Shown in pieces: positions 35,247 to 42,619 of a DNA stretch of 63,858 nt. The stretch's first letter is position 1. Each line of letters starts with the position of its first letter. Position numbers and translations under genes: made by a program. Origin of the DNA: Chthoniobacter flavus (GTDB lineage: Bacteria; Verrucomicrobiota; Verrucomicrobiia; Chthoniobacterales; Chthoniobacteraceae); contig CAMAUX010000030.1 of the NCBI GenBank assembly GCA_945861435.1, positions 1-63,858 on the forward strand. Reading direction: 5' to 3'. Below the pieces are notes generated by a model. The model worked only from the letters and a program-made list of their open reading frames with translations, was not told the DNA's origin and searched no databases.

Positions 35247-37106
35247 ATGAACCAATTCAAACTCACGCTCCCGGCGCTGTTGCTGCCCGGTATCACCGCC
35301 CTGTCAGCATTCGCTGCCGATACGCCCACTCCAAAGCCGGCTGTTCCTGAGGCTAGGAAACCTGCGGTGCCAGCGATCGTCCCGACCGAGGGCGATGTGC
35401 ATTACGGAGATCACGAGCGGCAGGTGTTGGATTTCTACCAGGCAAAGGCGGGGAGGCCCACGCCGCTGCTGTTCTTCATCCACGGAGGCGGATGGGTCAA
35501 GGGGGACAAGAAGGGGCTCTCCGGAGCAACGGTGAAACAGTATCTCGATGCGGGGATTTCCGTGGTCTCGATCAACTATCGTTATTCATGGCAGGCGCAG
35601 ATCGCGGGCGTGAAGCCGCCGGTAAAGGCGCCGCTGGAGGATGCGGCACGGGCGCTGCAATTTGTGCGCAGCAAGGCAGTGGAGTGGAACATCGACAAGA
35701 ATCGCATCGGTGCGAGCGGGGGCAGTGCGGGGGCGTGTTCGTCGCTGTGGCTGGCATTTCATCCAGACATGGCGGAACCGAAGAGTGCCGATCTCGTGGC
35801 GCGGGAATCGACGCGGCTTTGGTGTGCGGCGGTGGATGGGGCGCAGACTTCGCTGGATCCGAAACAACTGGTGGAGTGGACGCCGAACAGTCGCTACGGC
35901 GGGCATGCGTTTGGGTTCATGGATCCGGCCGATATCAAGACGCGGGACACGCGGTTTGCGGAGTTTCTGGCGCATCGCGAGGAGGTGTTGCCGTGGATTC
36001 AGGAGTATTCGCCGATTCAGCACGTCACCTCGGATGATCCGGCGGTTTATCTGCATTACAGTGCGGCGCCCGCGCTTGGGCAGGAGCAGAAGGATCCCAC
36101 GCACACGGCGAACTATGGCGTGAAGTTGCAGGAGAAGTGCAGGGAGGTGGGTGTGCCGTGCGAACTGGTTTATCCGGGCGCGCCCGATGCGAGGCACGCG
36201 ACGACGACGGCGTTTTTGATCGATGCGCTCAAGGGGACGCCCAAGCCGCCGATGCCGCCGACGCATGCCAACCTGCGTTACGGTGCGCATGAGCGCAACG
36301 TGCTGGATTTCTACCAGGCGAAGTCGGACAAGCCGACGCCGCTGGCCTTTTACATTCATGGCGGAGGCTGGATGGCCGGGGACAAGCACACGGTGGGACG
36401 CGTGAAGACGTATCTCGACGTTGGGATCTCGGTGGTCGCGGTCAATTACCGCTACATCTCGCAGGCGCAGGAGGTCTCGCCGCCGGTGAAGGCGCCGATG
36501 CACGACGTCGCGCGTGCCCTTCAACTGGTGCGCAGCAAGGCGAAGGAGTGGAATATCGATAAGACGCGCATCGGTGCATTTGGCGGGAGCGCGGGGGCGT
36601 GCACGAGCCTGTGGCTGGCGTTTCACGACGATCTGGCGGATGCAAAAAGCGATGACCCGGTGGCGCGCGAATCCACGCGCGTGTGGTGCGCGGCTGTGAA
36701 CGGTGCGCAGACCACACTCGATCCGGTGCAGATGAGGGAGTGGACTCCAAACAGTGGTTACGGGGGGCACGCGTTCGCCAGAGCGGGTGAATTCAAGAGC
36801 TTCGATGACTTCGTGGCCGCGAGGGAGCGCATCCTGCCGTGGATCGCGGAGTACTCGCCCTATGCGCTGGTGACGAGCGACGACGCGCCGGTGTATCTGA
36901 CGTTTAGTTCACCGCCGGCCATCGGGCAGATCGAGAAGGACCCGACGCATACGGCGAACTTTGGTGTGAAGTTGCAGGAGCACTGCAGGCAATTGGGCGT
37001 GCCGTGCGAGTTGAATTACCCCGGCGCTCCGGAGTCCAAGCATGTGTCGATCGAGGCGTATCTGATCGAGAAGCTGAAGGCTTCCGGAGAGCCGGCGGTC
37101 CGGTGA
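35247..37106 (+). CDS. Secreted tandem alpha/beta-hydrolase (two BD-FAE-like esterase domains)
   Basis: A 619-residue protein with a signal peptide (LPALLLPGITALSAFA) and two homologous hydrolase domains, about residues 45-320 and 325-615. Each has YGxHERxVLDFYQAK, the oxyanion motif HGGGW, an inverted-context nucleophile GGSAGA, EYSP.....SDD holding the likely acid residue, and a C-terminal His (DARHATTT and ESKHVSIE). Domain order and motif spacing are the same in both halves, so this is an internal duplication with both sites apparently active. Likely substrates are acetylated or feruloylated polysaccharides (inference). Start ATG 35247; divergent from the glycosidase-like gene. Confidence 0.87.
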   Translation: MNQFKLTLPALLLPGITALSAFAADTPTPKPAVPEARKPAVPAIVPTEGDVHYGDHERQVLDFYQAKAGRPTPLLFFIHGGGWVKGDKKGLSGATVKQYLDAGISVVSINYRYSWQAQIAGVKPPVKAPLEDAARALQFVRSKAVEWNIDKNRIGASGGSAGACSSLWLAFHPDMAEPKSADLVARESTRLWCAAVDGAQTSLDPKQLVEWTPNSRYGGHAFGFMDPADIKTRDTRFAEFLAHREEVLPWIQEYSPIQHVTSDDPAVYLHYSAAPALGQEQKDPTHTANYGVKLQEKCREVGVPCELVYPGAPDARHATTTAFLIDALKGTPKPPMPPTHANLRYGAHERNVLDFYQAKSDKPTPLAFYIHGGGWMAGDKHTVGRVKTYLDVGISVVAVNYRYISQAQEVSPPVKAPMHDVARALQLVRSKAKEWNIDKTRIGAFGGSAGACTSLWLAFHDDLADAKSDDPVARESTRVWCAAVNGAQTTLDPVQMREWTPNSGYGGHAFARAGEFKSFDDFVAARERILPWIAEYSPYALVTSDDAPVYLTFSSPPAIGQIEKDPTHTANFGVKLQEHCRQLGVPCELNYPGAPESKHVSIEAYLIEKLKASGEPAVR

Positions 37107-37150
37107 TACGCCATCGGGTTCGATCGCCGGTGGGAGCGCCCGTGCCCGCG

Positions 37151-37783
37151 TTATTGTGGTTGAGGCGTCGGCTGGGATTCCTCTGTGGATGAGGCTTTCC
37201 AAGTGCCTGGCATCAGCGCGTACTTGATCAGGGCGAGGACTTCGCGCAGGGAGCCGCGCATCCGGGATACGACGCCATAGGTGCTTCCCACGGCATCCAC
37301 GGAGCTGAAGCAGCGCGCGAAGATCAGCCGGGCGCGCAGGACATGGTAGGCGTCGGTGACGAGGAGGATCCGCATTTGGGAGGCGTGGGGGAGGGCGGCG
37401 GCGGCGTTGTGGGCATTCTCGGTGGTGGATGTGGAGCGGGTTTCGAGGACCATTGCGGTGGAGGGCAGTCCGAGGTCGGTGGCGAGTTGAGCGGAGGCCT
37501 CGGCTTCCGCAGGGGGGAAATCGCCGACGCCACCGGTGAAGACGACCTTTGGAGCCATGCCCTGCCTCCAGAGGTCCACGGCCTTGCGCACCCGCCACTC
37601 AAGCGCCGGAGAGGGTTTGCCGTCGGGATAAACTCTGCAGCCCGCGACGATGATGGCGTCGTAGGTTCCGATGGGGCGGCGTGTTTTCCCCCACGTGTCG
37701 AGAGCGAGCGCCGCAAGAGCCCATGCGAGAGCGAGCGCGATCAGGAGGGTTTTGATGGGACGTCGAATCGGGACAGCGGACAT
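37151..37783 (-). CDS. YdcF/SanA-family (DUF218) membrane protein
   Basis: A 210-residue protein with one N-terminal membrane helix (IKTLLIALALAWALAALAL) and a DUF218 domain: YDAIIVAGCRVYPDGKPSPA, RKAVDLWRQGMAPKVVFTGG, METRSTSTTENA-like VLETRSTSTTENAHNA, and ILLVTDAYHVLRARLIF. These proteins are linked to cell-envelope or vancomycin-barrier functions in other bacteria, but the reaction is unknown. The ATG at 37783 precedes the membrane helix; the frame continues 94 codons upstream only through repeat sequence. It is convergent with the tandem esterase, with 44 bp between stops. Confidence 0.85.
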   Translation of the reverse strand: MSAVPIRRPIKTLLIALALAWALAALALDTWGKTRRPIGTYDAIIVAGCRVYPDGKPSPALEWRVRKAVDLWRQGMAPKVVFTGGVGDFPPAEAEASAQLATDLGLPSTAMVLETRSTSTTENAHNAAAALPHASQMRILLVTDAYHVLRARLIFARCFSSVDAVGSTYGVVSRMRGSLREVLALIKYALMPGTWKASSTEESQPTPQPQ

Positions 37784-37837
37784 GGGGGGAGAGGCGGGGT
37801 GGTGTTTGGATCCTACTGGAAGGAAAGCGTGGGGGAA

Positions 37838-37875
37838 TGGCGGTGAGTGGCGGTGAGTGGCGGTGAGTGGCGGTT
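37838..37875. repeat. 10-bp tandem repeat upstream of the YdcF-family gene
   Basis: The unit CGGTGAGTGG is repeated three times exactly (37841-37870), with partial units on both sides. It lies 55-90 bp upstream of the start of the DUF218 gene, so copy-number change could affect its promoter. Confidence 0.8.
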
Positions 37876-37940
37876 GAGATCGGCGTTGGTTCGGTGGGGT
37901 TCGGTCTCGGTAGAGATGGGAGTGGGGGGCGCGAAGCGAA

Positions 37941-38107
37941 GCCGATAGGGACAGGGAAGATTTTCTCTGATCATCGGGCTTCTCGCGCCCGCTGCCGGGG
38001 CGCGTCGCGTGGTGGGATGAAATCCGGTGGTTCCCTTCGTCCGCGATGCGGACTGCGTCCACCACCGGCTAATCGCTTTCATGCCTCCGGCATGAGGAGG
38101 GAGTTGG
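37941..38107 (+). repeat. REP-like palindromic element, copy 1
   Basis: The element starts GCCGATAGGGACAGGGAAG ATTTTCTCT and ends GAGGAGGGAGTTGG. It contains three nested palindromes: CCGGTGGT with ACCACCGG, GTCCGC-GAT-GCGGAC inside it, and CATGCC-TCC-GGCATG after it. It is non-coding. Copies follow at 38170 and, more diverged, at 38409 and 63630. Confidence 0.88.
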
Positions 38108-38169
38108 GCGGATGCGGCAACGCATGGTGGGCGGGGCGGGGGGGCGATGGAGACCGGGGAGCCGATGGA

Positions 38170-38337
38170 GCCGATAGGGACAGGGAATATTTTCTCTTAT
38201 CATCGTGATTCTCGGCGCCCGCTGCCGGGGCGCGTCGCGTGGTGGGATAAAATCCGGTGGTTCCCTTCGTCCGCGATGCGGACTGCGTCCACCACCGGCT
38301 AATCGCTTTCATGCCTCCGGCATGAGGAGGGAGTTGG
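38170..38337 (+). repeat. REP-like palindromic element, copy 2
   Basis: Nearly the same as copy 1 over its whole length, including all three palindromes and the GATAGGGACAGGGAA leader. It is separated from copy 1 by about 60 bp of G-rich sequence that is itself partly repeated after copy 2. Confidence 0.88.
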
Positions 38338-38408
38338 ACGTATTCGGCAACGGCTGGAGGGCGGGGTGGGGGGCGATGGAGACCGGGGGAGCCGATAGGG
38401 ACGATGAA

Positions 38409-38642
38409 GCCGATAGGGACAGATGAAGCCGATAGGGACAGGGAAGATTTTCTCTTAATGAAGCCGATAGGGACAGGGAAGATTTTCTCTTATCATCGTG
38501 ACTCTCGGCGCCGGCTGCCGTGGCGCCTTGCGTGTGGGTATGCGATGCGGTGGTTCACTGCGTTCGCGTTGCGCGGACTGCGGTCACCGATCGGCTAATC
38601 TGCGTCCACCACCGGCTTTCATGCCTCCGGCATGGCGGAGGT
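38409..38642 (+). repeat. REP-like element, copy 3, with multiplied leader
   Basis: The leader GATGAAGCCGATAGGGACAG is present three times in a row (38403-38490), two of them with ATTTTCTCTTA. The palindromic body that follows is diverged: CACCGATCGGCTAATC replaces part of the first stem, and a second CCACCACCGGC is inserted before CATGCCTCCGGCATG. It ends 8 bp before the stop of the beta-lactamase-fold gene on the other strand. Confidence 0.8.
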
Positions 38643-38649
38643 GCGCGGG

Positions 38650-39831
38650 TTATTTGGCGAAGGCTGCGGCGGCGGATTCTTGGAATGCCTGGCGCATCTC
38701 GGAGGCGTCGCCGTTTTTGAGGCCGGCGCGCTGGATCATGAGGATGTAGACGAGGTTCTTTTTGGGATCGGCCCAGCTCTGGGTGCCATAGGCGCCGCCG
38801 TGTCCGAAGGTGCCGGCAGAGAGCATTGAGGTGATGCCCGTGGGTTCTTTGACTACTTGGAAACCAAGGCCCCAGCTCATTCCGTCGACGAAGCCGGTCT
38901 TGATGTCGCCGGTCTGGGTGCGGGTCATGAGCGCGGCGGTTTCGGGCTTGAGGAGGCGTTGGCCGTCCAAGGCGCCGTTGTTGAGTATCATCTGGTAGAA
39001 GCGGGCGGCGTCGCGTGCGGTGGAGAAGAGGCCGCCGGCGGGATAAGCGGTGCGCTGGCGGTTGGAGAGGCCGCCTTTGGTGAGGTAGACGTCGGTTTCT
39101 TCGAGAGCGCCGGAGGTGCCGGACTTGTAGCTTGTGGCGATGTGTGCGCGTTGTTTTTCGGAAGGCCAGAAGGTGGTGTCGCGCATCTGCAGGGGGTCGA
39201 GGACGCGGGTTTGGAGGAAGTCCGCGAAGGAGGTGCCGCTGAGAACCTCGACGATGCGGCCGAGGGTGTTGATGCCGGGGTTGCAGTAGGCCCATTTGCT
39301 GCCGGGCGGGAATTGGAGGGGTTCGCGGGCGCAGAGTGCGGTGAGTTGGGCGAGCGTGGAGTCGATGGCGGGGGCGTTGACGTTGGCCAGCCCGCTGGTG
39401 TGGGTGAGAAGGTCGCGCACGGTGATGGGGCGCGCGGGGGGTATCAGACGGTCGCCGTCCTTGAGTTGGAGTGTCTTGAATTCGGGGAGGTGTTTTTCGA
39501 CGGGATCTTCGATGGAGAGGCGGCCCTCGTCGGCGAGGATGAGGACGCAGACGGCCGTCATGGGTTTGGTCATGGAGGCGATCCAGAAGAGGTCGTCAGT
39601 GCGCATGGGGCGGGCCGAGGCGATGTCGGCTAGGCCGACGGCGCTGTGGTGGAGAATCTCGGTGGGGGAGGCGACGAGGGTGACGGCGCCGGAGAGGGTG
39701 TGCGCGTTGACGAGTTCCTTGAGCCGGGCGTCGATGGCGGGCGCGTTGCGGGTCTGCGCGTGGAGCGGGGCGACACTGCAGATGAGGAGCGCAGCGGCGA
39801 GTGTGGAGCGGAGGTGGCGGAGGAGTTTCAT
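38650..39831 (-). CDS. Secreted serine hydrolase of the beta-lactamase class C / esterase family
   Basis: A 393-residue exported protein. The ATG at 39831 opens a signal peptide (STLAAALLICSVAPLHA). Catalytic motifs of the class C fold are clear: SMTK (Ser-x-x-Lys) within FWIASMTKPMTAVCVLIL, YCN (Tyr-x-Asn) in WAYCNPGINTLGRIVEVL, and HGG in FGHGGAYG near the C-terminus. Such proteins are usually esterases, D-aminopeptidases or transesterases; beta-lactam hydrolysis cannot be claimed. Its start faces the satellite array at 39874 and its 3' end abuts the REP-like cluster. Confidence 0.92.
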   Translation of the reverse strand: MKLLRHLRSTLAAALLICSVAPLHAQTRNAPAIDARLKELVNAHTLSGAVTLVASPTEILHHSAVGLADIASARPMRTDDLFWIASMTKPMTAVCVLILADEGRLSIEDPVEKHLPEFKTLQLKDGDRLIPPARPITVRDLLTHTSGLANVNAPAIDSTLAQLTALCAREPLQFPPGSKWAYCNPGINTLGRIVEVLSGTSFADFLQTRVLDPLQMRDTTFWPSEKQRAHIATSYKSGTSGALEETDVYLTKGGLSNRQRTAYPAGGLFSTARDAARFYQMILNNGALDGQRLLKPETAALMTRTQTGDIKTGFVDGMSWGLGFQVVKEPTGITSMLSAGTFGHGGAYGTQSWADPKKNLVYILMIQRAGLKNGDASEMRQAFQESAAAAFAK

Positions 39832-39873
39832 GGGGGTGGGGGTTGGGTGCGAAGGGGGGGCGAGCGGCGGGCA

Positions 39874-40302
39874 TTGACTCTTACTCGTACTCACGATTGG
39901 CGGTGCTTCTGAGGGAGTAGGAGTAGGAGGTGGGAGCAGCTGGCGTTGACTCTTACTCGTACTCTTTACTTTTACTCGTACTCACGATTGGCGGTGCTTC
40001 TGAGGGAGTAGGAGTAGGAGGTGGGAGCAGCGGGCATTGACTCTTACTCGTACTCACGACCGGCGGTGCTTCTGAAGGAGTAGGAGGTGGGATCAGCGCG
40101 CATCGACTCTTACTCGTACTCTTTACTTTTACTCGTACTCACGATCGGCGGTGCTTCTGAGGGAGTAGGAGGTGGGATCAGCGCGCATCGACTCTTACTC
40201 ATACTCTTTACTTTTACTCGTACTCACGATTGGCGGTGCTTCTGCGGGAGTAGGAGTAGGAGTAGGAGTAGGAGTAAGAGTAAGAGTAAGAGCAGGGACG
40301 CA
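39874..40302. repeat. Satellite array of about five units, 65-110 bp each
   Basis: Each unit begins TGACTCTTACTCGTACTC, sometimes continues TTTACTTTTACTCGTACTC, then reads ACGATTGGCGGTGCTTCTG, a purine run GGGAGTAGGAGTAGGAGG and TGGGAGCAGC. Unit starts are near 39875, 39946, 40037, 40104 and 40189. Pyrimidine and purine runs within a unit are complementary and could pair. The last unit overlaps the 3' end of the ThiF-like gene (stop at 40195) and encodes its tail. Confidence 0.85.
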
Positions 40303-41073
40303 CACGGAACAGCCCGGGCGCTGGCGCAGGGTGAGACGTTCGAATCGCATGCTGCCTAGATCCATCCTTAAAAGGGTTCCGGCGAGTGGTTGGGCGAGGC
40401 CGGTGATGATCTTCACGACTTCCACGGCGCCCATGCAGGCAACCGTGCCAGAGACGGCGCCAAGGACGGGGAAACGGCGGCGCCATTCCGGAGAGGGCTC
40501 GGGATAGAGGCAGGCGAGGCAGCCGGTGCGACCGGGTAGGAAGGTGGTGAGATGCGCCTCGAGCGCGTACATGGCGCACTCGACCATGGGCTTTTTCAAT
40601 TGAACGGAGGCGCGGTTGAGAGCGAGGCGTTCTTCGAAAAGCGGGGCGGCGTCGACGATGACGTCGGCTTGTTGTGCGAGCGCTGAGGCGTTGGAGTCGG
40701 AGATGTTGTCTTGGACCCCAACGAGGTGGATGCGGGGGTTGAGTTCACGGAGCCTGCGCAGGATGTTTTCGATGCGGGGCTTGCCGAGGTGGTCGTGGGT
40801 TTGGAGGAGCTGGCGGTTGAGGTCTGAGGGTTTGAGCGTGCCGCCGTGTGCAAGGATGAGGCGTCCGACGCCGGCTGCGGCGAGTTGGAGCGCGACGAGG
40901 CCGCCGAGGCCGCCCACGCGCGAGATGAGTACGGTGGCGGCTTTGAGCCTGCGCTGGGCGTCCTCGCCGAAGCCTGGGAGGTCGAGCTGCCATGCGTAGG
41001 TGGCGCGTTCCTCGTCGGTGAGTTCGGGGAGCGTTGCGGAGTGCGGCTGCGGCTTGTGCTGAGGGTCAGACAT
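40195..41073 (-). CDS. ThiF/MoeB/HesA-like adenylyltransferase with repeat-encoded tail
   Basis: A 292-residue E1-like enzyme. The Rossmann ATP loop is SRVGGLGGLVALQLAAAGVG, and SDLNRQLLQTHDHLGKPR is the conserved Asn-Arg-Gln segment. The usual DxD acid pair after the loop is replaced by AHGGT, which is unusual. Zinc ligands are GCLAC and CSVC. Context with a Mod-like transporter suggests MoeB-type activation of molybdopterin synthase, but other sulfur-carrier roles are possible. The last 30 residues or so (LTLTLTPTPTPTPTP, then SKSKEYE) are encoded by the satellite array and are not family sequence. The gene starts 6 bp after the ATPase gene. Confidence 0.82.
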   Translation of the reverse strand: MSDPQHKPQPHSATLPELTDEERATYAWQLDLPGFGEDAQRRLKAATVLISRVGGLGGLVALQLAAAGVGRLILAHGGTLKPSDLNRQLLQTHDHLGKPRIENILRRLRELNPRIHLVGVQDNISDSNASALAQQADVIVDAAPLFEERLALNRASVQLKKPMVECAMYALEAHLTTFLPGRTGCLACLYPEPSPEWRRRFPVLGAVSGTVACMGAVEVVKIITGLAQPLAGTLLRMDLGSMRFERLTLRQRPGCSVCVPALTLTLTPTPTPTPTPAEAPPIVSTSKSKEYE

Positions 41074-41079
41074 CAGACG

Positions 41080-41730
41080 TCAGGCATCCCTTGGGACTTC
41101 GTGAATGCGCCCGTCCTCAAGCCTGAGCAGGAGGTCTGCGAGACGGCGGGCTTCGGCGAGGTGGTGGGTGATGTGGAGGACGGTGACGGCGGTGGCACGC
41201 TGGACGTTTTGGAGGAGGGTCATGAGATCCTCGCGTGTGTCGTCATCGAGAGCGGAGAGGGGTTCGTCGAGAAGCAGCACTTGGGGGCGCGCGGCGAGTG
41301 CGCGTCCGAGTGCGACGCGCTGGCGTTCGCCGCCGGAAAGGCCGTCCGGCTTGCGAGTGAGCAGGTGGGCGATGCCGAGAGCGTCTGAGAGTTCCTGGAC
41401 GCGCGTGTGGATTTCGGTTTCCGGGCGGCGGCGGAGACGCAGGGCGAAGGCGAGCTGGTCGGCGACGGTGTGGGTGGGGAAGAGTGCGCCATCCTGTGGG
41501 ACGTAGCCGATGCCGCGCTGGCCTGGTGGGAGGTGGGTGATTTCTTTGGGGCCAATCCAGATGCGGCCGGCGGTGGGGGAACGCAGTCCGCAGAGGAGTT
41601 CGAGGAGGGTGGTTTTGCCGTGACCTGTGCGGCCCATGAGCACGGCGTAACGGCCCTCGGGAACGGCGAGGTTGAGGCCGGAGAACCCGAAGGCACCGGC
41701 GCGCCATGCGAGGTTCTCGATGCGGATCAT
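41080..41730 (-). CDS. ABC transporter ATPase (ModC-like, without TOBE domain)
   Basis: A 216-residue nucleotide-binding subunit. Walker A is GRTGHGKTT, the Q-loop is YVPQDGALFP, the signature is LSGGERQRVALGRALAARPQ, Walker B is LLLDEPLSALD, and the switch His is in THHLAEA. It is short compared with ModC (about 350 residues) because it lacks the C-terminal molybdate-sensing TOBE domain. It overlaps the permease gene by 4 bp. The molybdate/tungstate assignment comes from its neighbours. Confidence 0.88.
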   Translation of the reverse strand: MIRIENLAWRAGAFGFSGLNLAVPEGRYAVLMGRTGHGKTTLLELLCGLRSPTAGRIWIGPKEITHLPPGQRGIGYVPQDGALFPTHTVADQLAFALRLRRRPETEIHTRVQELSDALGIAHLLTRKPDGLSGGERQRVALGRALAARPQVLLLDEPLSALDDDTREDLMTLLQNVQRATAVTVLHITHHLAEARRLADLLLRLEDGRIHEVPRDA

Positions 41731-42563
41731 AGGCGTTCGCCGGCCATGCGCACGGCGGTGAGAACGAGGACGGCGAGTGCGACCATGAGGAGGCTGACGG
41801 CGATGGCGGCTTCGAGGTTGCCGACGCTGAGCTCGAGCCAGACGGAGGTGGGTAGCACTTCGGTCTTCATGCGGGTGGCGCCTGCGAAGACGAGGATGGG
41901 GCCGAATTCACCGAGGCTGCGGGCCCATGCGATGCTGGCTGCGGCGAACATGCCGCGGCTTGCGGCGGGGAGGGTGACGCGGCAGACGGCGGTGGCGCGA
42001 GAGCAGCCGAGGGTCATGGCGACTTCTTCGGGTCTTGCGGAGAGGTGGTCGAAGGTGCCGCGCATGGTGCGCACGGCGAAGGCAGTGCCGATGACGCATT
42101 GGGCCAGAACGACTCCGGCGATGGTGTAGGTGAAGGGGATGGCTTTTTCGATGAGTTTGCCGGCGGGGGTCTGGAAGAAGATGAGCAGGCAGAGGCCGAC
42201 GACCATGGGCGGAAGGACGATGGGGATGTCGAGTGCGGCGTCCAGCCATGCCTTGCCTGGAAAGCGGCCGCGGGAAAGAAGATAGCCGACGGGGACGGCG
42301 ACGAGGAGCGAGAGGAGTGCGGAGAGTGTGCAGCTCAGAAGGCTGAGTCCAAACGCGTAGCGGATCTGGCGCGAGCCGAGGGCGTGGAGAAGGTCGGAGG
42401 GGGAGCTGTGGAGGGCGGTGGCGCCGAGCAGGCTCAGGAGGAAGAGGAGATAGGCGGCGGTGATGAGGCCTGTGACGATCCAGAGGGGATCGGGGAGGAG
42501 AGGGCGTGAGGAACGCGGCGTGCTCGGAGTGCGCGGGGTGTCGCGACTTTCACCGGGACGCAT
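41727..42563 (-). CDS. ABC transporter permease (ModB-like)
   Basis: A 278-residue inner-membrane permease with five or six helices (LWIVTGLITAAYLLFLLSLL, LLSCTLSALLSLLVAVPVGY and others) and the binding-protein-dependent transport loop ARSLGEFGPILVFAG, which is the ModB/CysT-type EAA motif. The ATG at 42563 is preferred; an ATG at 42671 would add 36 Gly/Pro-rich residues overlapping the upstream gene. The frame is open far further upstream, but that sequence is only the reverse reading of the binding-protein gene. It pairs with the ATPase and tandem binding protein. Confidence 0.85.
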   Translation of the reverse strand: MRPGESRDTPRTPSTPRSSRPLLPDPLWIVTGLITAAYLLFLLSLLGATALHSSPSDLLHALGSRQIRYAFGLSLLSCTLSALLSLLVAVPVGYLLSRGRFPGKAWLDAALDIPIVLPPMVVGLCLLIFFQTPAGKLIEKAIPFTYTIAGVVLAQCVIGTAFAVRTMRGTFDHLSARPEEVAMTLGCSRATAVCRVTLPAASRGMFAAASIAWARSLGEFGPILVFAGATRMKTEVLPTSVWLELSVGNLEAAIAVSLLMVALAVLVLTAVRMAGERL

Positions 42564-42619
42564 TGTGGGTGCGCCAGGGCGGCCCTCGTTTGGTTCAGCG
42601 CGCCCCTCGTTGCCGGAGG

